The notes under the pieces were generated by a model, which did not search any database, was not told the origin of the DNA, and saw only the letters and a list, made by a program, of their open reading frames with translations. A stretch of DNA of 64,000 nt, from the NCBI GenBank assembly GCA_032716605.1, contig CM064517.1, positions 19,388,742-19,452,741 of the forward strand. Reading direction: 5' to 3'. Source of the DNA: Paralithodes platypus. Lineage: Eukaryota; Arthropoda; Malacostraca; Decapoda; Lithodidae. The translations under genes and the position numbers were made by a program. Position 1 is the first letter of the stretch, and each line of letters begins with the position of its first letter. Below are positions 35,589 through 46,900 of the stretch, piece by piece.

Positions 35589-38500
35589 TGTCAAGGGATG
35601 TACAGTCCCCTTAAGTAAGATAATAATTTATAAATAAAAGAACACAATCCACCACATAGGGTGTACATTACTACATGAGCAAGTTAATCTGTTTCCCAAG
35701 CAAACTAATCGCACATATAACAACGCACTATCGTCACGTTCAAGGAATTAGTCAATTTGGGAAGTCGGGGACGTTCTGGTAAATTTGACTAAACTCTGCA
35801 TGAATAAAGAAACTACAATTAGTGTCAAAATGTTCTATTAAAATCAAATTTGCAATCTGACAAGACATTAACAATAGTTGTTTAGATAAACTGAATTGTT
35901 TAGATAAACTCAAGGTAAATAAAACGCCTGGACCTGATACAATCTCGCCCAGAGTTCTAAAGGAAGCTAAGGATGAGCTCTCCAAACCACTGACATTACT
36001 ATTCAATAAATCCTTGCAGTCTGGAACTATGCCCGATCAGTGGAAGCTAGCCAACGTAACACCGATATTCAAAAAAGGCAGCAAATCCCTACCCAGTAAC
36101 TATCGTCCAATTAGCTTAACCTCAGTTGTATGTAAAATGCTAGAAACGGTCATACGAGACAGACTCGTAAATCACTTAGAGGAAAATAACATACTTAAAG
36201 ATACTCAACAAGGCTTTCGTAAAAAAAAATCCTGTTTAACAAACCTCCTAGACTTCTTCCACGATATCCTCAACCTCTACGATGAGAGTAAAGCTGTAGA
36301 TATTATATACCTTGATTTTCAAAAGGCCTTTGACAAAGTTCCCCACAAACGTTTACTGCTAAAACTAAAAGCGCATGGAATACAAGACGGTGTGTTGAAA
36401 TAGATAGAAAATTGGCTCAGCGACAGAAAGCAAAGAGTAGTCATAAACGGTAAGGCATCTAAATGGACCAATGTAAGTAGCGGGGTACCCCAGGGATCGG
36501 TACTAGGACCAATTCTCTTTCTAATTTACATCAACGACATAGATGAGGGTCTCACCTGTACAATCTCAAATTTGCTGACGATACAAAAATTGCAAATAGC
36601 GTACTCTCAAAAGAACAAGTTGACGATATGCAACACAATCTAGATAAATTGTCATGTTGGGCCCAAATTTGGCAAATGAGTTTCAATGCGGATAAATGTA
36701 AAGTACTACATATCGGATACCTAAATGAGAAAGCAAACTATTCGATGAATGGCACTCAGCTTAAGAATGTAAACAGAGAAACCGATCTGGGAGTAACAAT
36801 ATCGAGTAACCTAAAACCGAGTCAACAATGTTCAGAAGTTGTTAAGAAGGCAAACAAAATAATTGGCTTTATAGGCAGGTCATTTGAGCATAAATCCAAA
36901 GAAGTTATCCTAACCCTTTACAATTCCTTAGTCCGCCCTCTTCTGGAATACTGCGTTCAATCCTGGTGCCCTTATTACCAAAAAGATATAAACAAGCTAG
37001 AACGAGTTGCGGATGATACAGTTCTGATGAGTGATAATGAATGGGAGTTGCAGGGTCTGGTAAATGAGTTTGGAACAGTGTGCGAAAAACGGAATTTGAA
37101 GGTAAATACGGGGAAGAGCAAGGTTATGGTCTTCGAAAGGGGTGAAGTCACAGAGTGTGAGGTGAAGCTGAACGGTCAGGCTATGGAGATCGTCAACTCT
37201 TTTAAGTATCTGGGCAGTGTGTTGAGTAAAGATGGGACTATGGATGAAGAGGTGCGGGAGAGGGTACAACAGGGAAGAGGGATGTAGGAACGCTAAAAGC
37301 AGTAACAAGAAATGGGTGGTCAGTATGGAAGTGAAGAAGTCCTTGCATGACAGTGTGGTAATCCCGACACTGACTTACGGAAGCGAAGCATGGACGTTGG
37401 TTGAGAGACTCAGACAAGAGTGAGAGCAGTGGAAATGAATTACTTAAGGAGTGCGTGCGGAGTTACATGGAGGATAGACAGACTAATGAGGAAGTAAGAA
37501 GGAGGTGTGGTGTGGAGGTAGATGTGCTGGAAAGTGTGAAAAGGAACAACTTGAGATGGTTCGGCCATATGGAACGTATGGAAAGCGAGAGAATGACTAA
37601 GGGTGTACGAGCGAGGTGGAGGGACAGAGGGGGAGAGGTAGACCGAATATGAGGTGGAAGGATGGAGTGAGGAAGTACATGAACGAAGGCGGTGCTGGTT
37701 GGGGGGAGGGGCGTCGACTGACTGGGACAGAGGTGCATGGGGCGGTTCGTTCGTGGCCACCCCTTCGGGATCACGGCGTCAGGCAATAGATAGATAGATA
37801 GATAAACGAGTTCAACGTAGAGTTACCAAAATGATACCTAGCCTAAAGAACAAACCATACGAAGAGCGTCTTAGAGAATTAAATCTATTTCCTTTAACCC
37901 AGCGCAGATTAAGAGGTGACTTAATTCAAGTGTTCAAAATCATCAAAGGCATCGACAATATGAACTGTAGTAAGTACTTCACTATCGACCAATCTAATTA
38001 CACGCGGGGAAACGGTTGCAAAATTATTGGTAAATCTTTTAACTCACACGAATCTAAGAATTTCTTCTTCAATCGAGTTGTCAACTTGTGGAATGGGCTT
38101 CCCCGAAACGTTATAGACTGCATCACCGTTGATTCATTTAAACTCCGCCTAGACAAATATCTCGCATCAAACCCGCGACTGACTGCGTTTGTAAATGAAT
38201 AACTTTATTTTATCCCCCCCTCAGTTACTAACCCATCTGTCCCCTACTAACTTCCTAATCCTGCCACGGACATTAGTTCCAGGGCAGTAATTCCCTTTCC
38301 AATGTTCCCTTACCCACTCTAAACCACTGTTTGGACACTTGATCCTCAGTGTTTTGGAGGACAAGCAACCTAGAAGGGTCACTAGATCTGTTGTTGCTTG
38401 ATTTCCTTTGTACTCCTTTGTATAAAATACAAATAGCTCTCTCTTACCGGACAACATGATCCCCGAAGGGGTGGCCACAAATGAATCACCCCCATGCACC

Positions 38501-40911
38501 TCTGTCCCCAGTCAGTTGACACCCCTCCTCCCATCCAGCACCGCTTTCATACATATACTTCTAAACTCTATCCTACCACCTCTCCCTCTCTGTTCTGTCC
38601 TTCCACTTCACTCTAGTACACTCTCTTAGTAATTCCCTCACTTCCCATACATTCCACATTACCACATCTTAACCGTTTGGCGCACGATGAATCGTTCAGA
38701 GTCATTAGGTATTTTTTTCCTAGGCTCACGATGACTCGTTAAGAGTCTTTAAACTTAAAAATATTCGCCAAAAATTCAGTTTTCGTCTGACGTGCGTCAT
38801 ATTTGGCATAGATATTAAGTATTACGTCTAGTTCAATGGGTACAATTGGCAACCCCCTCAGTTTTACCGTTACTCACGGCTGGCTGGGAAGGGAGCAGAG
38901 TACAGCTCAGTCTGTGTTTCGATACTTTCACGTTTATTCGTGTATCTCAGTAACTATTTGGTTTATAGTAATTCTGAAGTTACCAGTGGAATCCTCATTA
39001 AATTCCGCTTCCATATATGTATGCAAATCAAAAATGTTGCGGGCAAAATTTTGAGCTAGCGCGAGTTGGAGATAAGGTATTTACTTTTTTTTTTACAATT
39101 CTTATTTCGGAGTGCCCCAATGTAGTTGTTTTGTATTTATTCTATGTTTTTATTTGCTTATCTTCAAGTTCAATCAATAACGAAGCCGATGTTACCTCAT
39201 TAATCCAAATACAAGGATTTTTTGGTGGATAAAAACGTCACAGAAACAAATTATCGCCGGGCACAAAACTGGCTCTGAGTGAGCTGAGATATACTTTAGG
39301 AGTGGGAAAAACTTTGATTGGAAACTATAGGTGCACCAAAGGGTTAAGTTGTTCCTTTTCACACTTTCCAGCACATCTACATCCACACCACACCTCTCTC
39401 GTACTTCTATTCGTCTGTCTATCCCTCCATGGAACTCTGCACGCATTTCTGAAGTAACTCATTTCCACCCCTCTCAATCTTGGTTTGTCTCTCGAACAGC
39501 GACCATGCTTCACTCCCATATGTCAATTATAATGTAAAACTTGTAAAATAAACAATGTCGGGATTACCACACTACCATGCAAGGACTTCTTTACTTCCAT
39601 GCTGACCGCCCTATTTATTGTTACTGCTTTCAGCGTTCCTACAACGCTCTCCCGCACTTCTTCATCCATACTATCATCTTTACTCAACACACTGCCCAAA
39701 TACTTAAATGAGCTGACATTCTCCATAGCCTGACCATTCAACCACATCTCACACTCTGTGACTGCACTCGTTTCAAAGACCATAACCTTACTCTTCCCCA
39801 CATTTACCTTTAGATCCCAATTTTCACACACTGTTCCAAAAATATTTACCAGACCTTGCAACTCCCATTCACTATCGCTCATCAGAACTGTATCGTCAGC
39901 AAACAGCAGGCAACTATCACCAATTTCCTTCCCTTATCAGCGGTACACCAACATCTACTGCTCTTCCTTGTACAAGTATTTCTTTCATGACTCCATCCAT
40001 ATATATATTGAAAAGCCATGGGGACATAACACACCCTTTCTTTAACCCAACATTCAGATCAAAGATCTCGCTCTGTTCATTCTCCACACATACTGACGCC
40101 TTTGCATCCTCATACCTGCTCTTCACTGCTTTCAGCAACTTGCCATCTACTCCGTATATTCTCAGTACTTTCCACAGACCTTCTATATCAACTCTGTCAT
40201 AGACCTTCTCCAAATCCATAAAGGCAGAAAACAACTTTTGTCCTTTCTCCACAACATATTTCAAGGCAAAAATCTGGTCTACACATCTTCTGCCCTTCCT
40301 AAACCCGCCTTGCTCAATAGCTCATCACCTACCAATTTCTCCGTTCTCGCTCTCAATCTCAAAATCCCTACCCTACTGTATATCTTCCCTACTACGCTAA
40401 GAAGACGGGCGGGTGCCCGACCCCGAAAGGGGTTGAAATAGGGGAGCTATCCCCCCGCCAAAGGCGGCTTTCTAGGGCCTTTCCTAGCTGATACTGAGAG
40501 GATTGGGTTCTAGTCATGTGGTGATGGGCTGGTCTATCAGAGTGAGAACTGAGCGATCTCTGCCATACCCATAGCTTACTCTGACTGTTCCTTTTACTTA
40601 TATATTTTCTAGATCTCAAGTGACGGCGTCTTTTCCGTGGATTGACCTCCCAATCTACCAAGATTGGAAGCCAAAGTGTCACATTTTTCCCTTGCCCCTC
40701 AACTTTCTCTTCATAATTGCTGAGGGGCACAGGGCCCTGGGTGGGGCTTTGGTTTCCCGGGCGTTTCCGCACCCTCCTGAGCTCCCCGCCATGGAGTGGC
40801 TTCGGTCACCCAGGCTTTATTGTGGTCGGCAGGGAGGGTTCTGTGGGGGCGCTCGGTTATGGCCTTGGAATTGCTCGGGGCCTTGGGGCTGTTCGGCCAG
40901 GCAGCTTGGGG

Positions 40912-40955
<44 letters not shown>

Positions 40956-43900
40956 CTACGCTAAGAAGACATATTCCCCGGTGATTACCACACACTCTTC
41001 TTTCCCCTTTACCCTTATACAGGGGGACTACTATGCCTATCTTCCAGTCATCAGGCGCACTTCCCTTCTCCCATGCTATCTTGCATATTTTGTATACCCA
41101 TTCAATCACTATCTCACCACCATACCTCAGCATTTCCCCACACACTCCATCTATTCCTGATGCTTTCCCCATTTCCACTCTTTTCAAGGCTTCACATACT
41201 TCTCACCTCCTGATCCCCACCTCCTCCTCCACTACTGCTATTCTTCTCCCTCCATATGTGGTGGATTATGTTCTTTTATTTCAAAATTTTATTTTATTAA
41301 GCGTTATTTCTACATAGCAATTTTGATTAGTTCTATTGCATTTATCTTGTGTTGTCCCAGTTTTGGTTTGTTTATTTTGCAAGTTTTACAATTTAATAGG
41401 TATAACATTAAGTACAGTATAACAGCTCTGACTCATGACAGGTAGGGTTCTGGGATAGGTATTAAGTAACACCTCATTATTAACATTAATCATCAACTAC
41501 AAACCCCAATGCACTTGAATAAACTAATGAAAACATATGGTCCTCCCGGGATTCGAACTCGGGACACCACACCCAGAACATAACATTAAGTCCAGTATAA
41601 CAGCTCTGACTCATGACAGGTAGGGTTCTGGGATAGGTTTAAATCAAGTACAGTATAAAAGCTCTGACTTATTAACCCGGGAACTGCGGGAAGACTCTTA
41701 AGAGTCAGGGGGGAAAAAAATCAATTTAAAACACCGAAAAAAAAAAAAAAAAATTGTTTTTATTTTTTTATTTTTTTATTTTTATCATTTCCAAATATCA
41801 CTCCTCCACCTCCCCTCCTTCCCCCATTTCCTCCCCTCCTTCAGTTATCACCTATTTTCCCTGTTATTCCCTTTTCCTGTGGTCTATTTTCGTGCTAACA
41901 TTAGCGAGTTGGTAGCAGGGCGTTGTCATCACTGTTAGCAAGCGAGTGCAAGAGAGAGAGAGAGAGTATCGATCGACAGTCTCTCTCCAGAGGTGGAGGA
42001 AAGTGGTGGGCTGGGAGGTTGCCTCAGCCATACATTGTGTAACTCCCGGCCTGTATCGCCGATTTTGACCATCCAAACGCTGTTTCCACTTGTTTTATTG
42101 TTGTAACAGGTTAATACCTTTATAATCAACCTATAATAGGCGCATATGGATAAGTATTAATGCTATTTATGGTAAAATAAATATTTTAGTGATGGGAACA
42201 GCTCAAATACGTCAGCACAGGAGTGTGGTGTCTCATACCCCCCATGCGCACTTCAGAGGTTAACTTGCTCATGTAGTGAAATACACCCTATATGGTGGAT
42301 CGTGTTCTTTTATTTCAAAATTTTATTTTCGGTGTGAGTATCCTAGATTCTAGTCCTTGGAGTACCACATGTATTCATTACTCTCATTGATTTCATTAAT
42401 TGGGTTTATTTGTAAATTAATTGGTGAGTTGGTGAAAACAAATATATATTTATAATGTAAAACTTGCAAAATAAACAAACCAAAACTGGGACGATATAAG
42501 ATAAATGCAAAAGAACTAATCAAAATCGCTATGTGGAAATAACGCTTAATAAAATAAAATTTTGAAATAAAAGAACACAATCCACCACATATGGTGTACA
42601 GAACTACATGAGCAAGTCAATTTGGTAAGTCCGGGACGTTCTAGTAAATATTACTAAATTCTGTATGAAAAAAGAAACTACAATTTATATCAAATTTTAT
42701 ATTAAGCTAAATTTGCAAATTGACACTTTATTAAGCGTTGTTTCCACATAGCGATTTTTATGAGTTCTTTTGTTTTGATCTTGTGTCACGGAGCTGATTA
42801 ATGCAATCATAAAGGAGGAACAAATTCCCGATGCATGGCAGAAAAGTGTTGTTGTTGTTGTTGTTTTTCCCCAAGCTGCCTGGCCGAACAGCCCCAAGGC
42901 CCCGAGCAAGGCCAAGGCCATAACCGAGCGCCCCCACAGAACCCTCCCTGCCGACCACAATAAAGCCTGGGTGACCGAAGCCGCTCCATGGCGGGGAGCT
43001 GAGGAGGGTGCGGAAACGCCCGGGAAACCAAAGCCCCACCCAGGGCCCTGTGCCCCTCAGCAATTATGAAGAGAAAGTTGAGGGGCAAAGGAAAGATGTG
43101 ACGCTTTGGCTTCCAATCTTGGTAGATTAGGAGGTCAATCCACGCAAGAGACGCCGTCACTTGAGATCTAGAAAATATATAAGTAAAAGGAACAGTCAGA
43201 GTAAGCTATGGGTATGGCAGAGATCGCTCAGTTCCCACTCTGATAGACCAGCCCATCACCACGGCAGAAAAGTGTTATAGTAAATATATACAAAGGCAAG
43301 GGTGACGGAGCTGATTAATGCTATCATACCCCCCAGGGGGTAAGGGTGGAATCATACCCCCCAGGGGGTAAGGGTGGAGGAAAAAAAGAATATGCCTCAC
43401 GTATCCTATTGCATGTCATACAAAGCGACTAATAGGGGGGATGGCGATAGACTTGTGGACCAACAGCCATTACTAAGCAATAAAGTCTTTATCTTAGCAC
43501 TGTCTTGATGTGGCACTGCCGAAGCTGGTGGGGTGCGGATAGGTGCCACAGGGGACTGAGTCTTACCTGGGCGCTGTTTGGCACCACACCTGTGTCAGCA
43601 ACAGTGTTTGCATGTTGGAGCAGTGTTGGGGCAGGACTTTATTATTCTATTTTCTATAGTCCAAATTGCCTAATATAAAGTAAAGTCTTGTTATGGTGCT
43701 GTCTTGTTGTAACAGTGTTAAGGCTTGTGTGGTTGCAGATACTGCAGGTGCAAGTGCTGCAGAGGGACTCTGCAGTTTTGCTGAGGCATGGTTAGCACTA
43801 TACCAACATCAGCCACAGTGATGACTTGGTGGGGCAGTGCTGTGGTGGAACTTTATTGTACTACAGTACACTCCAACTACTGAAAGGCAACCCCGTCTGA

Positions 43901-46900
43901 GTAATGGAAAATGACGCTAAACCATTGTATGTATGAAGGAGGAAAAAATTCCCGATACATGGCAGAAAAGTGTGATAGTAATACTGTATATACAAAGGCA
44001 AGGGTGCCTCCTTATACAGGGGAAATTATAGGGGTTTGAAAAGTCAGCAAAAAGGTCTTTGAATGCATGAACAGGGAAAGTGTTGCCATCAGCAACATGC
44101 AGTTTGGATTTATGCCGGGATGTGGCACATCTGATGTTATCTTCGTTCTTAGGCAACTGCAAGAGGTTCTTAGAGAAAAACAAGGAGTTATAGCTAGTTT
44201 TTGTAGACCTGGAGAAGGCCTTTGACCGAGTGCCCAGGGAAGTAATGCAGTGGGCTATGAGTAGAAGAGTGGCTAGTGCGTATGATAATGAGAATGTATG
44301 AGGGGTCACAGGCAGCAGTTAGAGTGAATGGGGCCTGAGCGAAGAGTTCCCAGTGAAAGTTGGAGTTCACCAAGGTTCAGTGCTGAGCCTATTACTGTTT
44401 GTGATGGTCCTGGAGGCTCTGTCAAGGGACTTTAGGACATGACTTCCATGGGAGCTGTTATATGCAGACGATCTAGTTCTTATCGCAAATAGTGTGCAGG
44501 AAGCAGAGGCAAAGTTCAAAAGATGGAAGGAGGGTATGGCAAATAAGGGCCTAAGAGTTAACATATATAAGAGTTAACATATATAAGATAAAACAAAGGT
44601 CATCATTAGTGAAGTAGGGTGTGGAACTATGGAAAGAAGCGGCGACTATCAATGCGCAGTATGTGGGAAGTAACTCAATCCAACGTTGCATCTGTAGTGA
44701 CTGGGTACACAAGAGATGTAGTGGAGCTAGAGTACCTTTGACAAGAATCATAGATTTTGAATCTGTAGTGTGCAAGGGAGATCTTGTGTTAAATGACCTG
44801 CCTGTCAGTGTTGATTTCGACAGTGTAACGCTGGAATGTGTGAATAAGTTCTGCTACCTAGGCGATACGGTTTCCGCCGAAGGTGGCACTGAAGCTGGCT
44901 CAATTTCTAGAGTTAGAAGTGGCTGGGGAAAGTTTAGAGAGCTGCTGCCACTCCTGACCATGAGAGGGCTCCCACCCAACCTTAAAGGGAAGGTGTATAC
45001 CTCATGTGTTAGGAGTGCGATGACCTATGCCTCGGAGACGCGGCCAGTTAAAGCGGAGGATATCGATAGAATAGAACGGAATGAGAAGAGAATGGTGAGA
45101 TGGATGTGTGGGGTTAATCTCAGGGATGGGGTATTGAGCGAGGAATTAACCCTTGTCTATCGGGGCCCGACTTAAGTCCGTATCTAAAAATCTGGACTAT
45201 GTGGCGGGGCCTGACTTAAGTCTGTGTGCAATTTTTGAGCAAGAATGGCTCTGAGAGAGAGACGAGCGACGGGAGGAGCGTAGGTTACCTCATGACCACT
45301 CGGCACGGACCCCGTGCGCCTACTGACATCTACTCCACACACATCCACCCTCCCTACTTTGCCACACAGGGAATTATGTGAGGAAATTACCGTATTTTAG
45401 GGTTTTTTCACTTGTGTTGCACGATCGTTGCAAGAGAACGCGTGGTCGTAGAAGGATGGTTCTGGTGTTATTGGAAAGCTCAATTTACGCCCTTTCAGGG
45501 ATACATAATTGTATTACGCTCTGGCTCTTGTTTATGCATGAAAAAGAGCACGGAAACAAGGCCATTTAGGGTAAAAAAAAAAACGCTGGGCGGGTAGTGG
45601 AAAAAAACTGACGGGCCCGCTCGTAATGTGTTAAGAAGGCGTCTGGGCATTAGGTGTGTCAGTGAAGTGATGAGCACGAGCCGACTTGGTTGGTTTGGAC
45701 ATGTGGAGAGAATGGATGATCAGAACTGGGTGAAGAAATGCCCGACTGTGAACATGGGGGGAGCTGCGCATAGGGGTAGAACTAGAATGACATGGGATCA
45801 GGTATTCCGGTCCAATCTCAAAATAAAGAACTTGACAAGAAAGGCAGCCCCTGACAGGGCCGCCTGGAAAGCCGCCATTTAGGAAATGAGACTGTAACCA
45901 CATTCCCTGTGGACAAAACGGTCTTTAAACTTGTATGTATGTAGTCCCAGTTTTGGTTTGTTTATTTTGCAAGTTTTACATTATAATTATGACAGGAAGG
46001 GTTCTGGGATAGGGTTAACATCAAATACAATATAAGAGCTCTAACTAAACATACCTTCAAGTGGATCGAGGTACACTTATGTGTAGTTAGATTATCGCAG
46101 GAAGAAAATTTCTTGTAGCACGTGTAGCACTTTGGAAAGTTGTTCTTGAGCTGAAAAGTAGAAATTGATATTGAGTTGACCAGCCGAAAGATGTTCTCAG
46201 GCAGCATGATATTTGGGGGTATGGGGAAAAGAATTTGGAATAGATCATTACAAAACACATAGAAATAGATTACAAAATAATATATAACATACAGTACTTG
46301 GATACCTTCAATCATTTCATATGTACAGCTGACAAAACATGAACATGGAACAATTGCTATAAATGAGTGTCAGGAATTAATGCTCTCACATATTTATATA
46401 TACCGGTAGTTTGAAAGTGACCTTAGGAGTTAAAACTTTTGCAATAATATACAAAGGAATACAAAGGAAGGCAAGCCACAGCAGACCTACTGGTCCTTAC
46501 CTTACTAGGCTGCTTGTCAAAAAAAAAAAAACACACACACACACACCTTTGCCACAGTCATCAACTGAATGGCTCCAGCTCCAGAAAAGCTGTGGTCTGA
46601 AAACTAAATTATAGTACTATGTACGATACCAAAACAGTCACATTACTCATGCACACAAGCAGTTAGTCGTGGGTTCATGGCAAGATATTTGAATGTTTGG
46701 ACTTTATTGCACTCTATAACACTTCTTGGCAATTTATTCCATAAGTTGACCACTCTGTTGAAAAAGAAGTGCTTCGCTTTGTGTGAATGAAACGCCTTTC
46801 CGACAATTTTGTAACCATTATTTCTTGTGTAATTTGAGTTATCAAATGTGAAGTACTTACTTGCATCCTTGTTGTCATGGCCTTTGATAGTTTTAAAGAC

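Larger units (their letters stand above)
38455..41240 (-). mobile_element. LINE-K, longer copy, with two nested insertions
   Basis: On minus: GKASGIDGVCGEMLRYGGEI and IGIVVPLYKGKGERRVCGNH (41187-41010), SINE-2A, then FSAFMDLEKVYDRVDIEGLW (motif A), LNVGLKKGCVMSPWLFNIYM (motif B), a frame break, MSDSEWELQGLVNIFG, GKSKVMVFETSAVTE and KYLGSVLSKDDSMDEE, an FB terminus at 39534-39556, the C-terminus, a TTAA element (38673-39343) and the 3' end without a GATA tail. RTE-like motif layout; endonuclease absent. Confidence 0.8.
42787..45936 (+). mobile_element. LINE-F, non-LTR element, rearranged
   Basis: Contains ELINAI..KEEQIPDAWQKSV (RT fingers) twice (42787-43320 and 43916-44010). Then FGFMPGCGTSDVIFVLRQLQ, FVDLEKAFDRVPREVMQWAM (motif A; 44195), VGVHQGSVLSLLLFV-type motif B (44360), LLYADDLVLIANSVQEAEAK (motif C; 44458), a Cys/His finger (44655-44790), and a C-terminal domain to 45882. 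It ends in (TATG)n. Nested: SINE-2A and a TTAA element. Many frameshifts. Confidence 0.8.
42454..45987. mobile_element. FB foldback element, both arms present, interrupted by LINE-F
   Basis: The left end TATAATGTAAAACTTGC (42454) and right end (reversed) TATAATGTAAAACTTGC (45987) are inverted termini; the arms match for ~95 bp. FB sequence runs 42454-42786 and resumes at 45937. LINE-F (42787-45936) interrupts the right arm at CTTGTGTC|GTCCCAG. Native length about 384 bp, non-coding. Confidence 0.8.

Noticed and set aside
40407..40500. HDV-like self-cleaving ribozyme at the SINE-2A 5' end.
   Set aside because: GGCGGG/CCCGCC could act as P1, but I could not place P1.1, a three-base-pair P3 or a catalytic C with correct spacing. 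Kept only as a generic structured-RNA finding.
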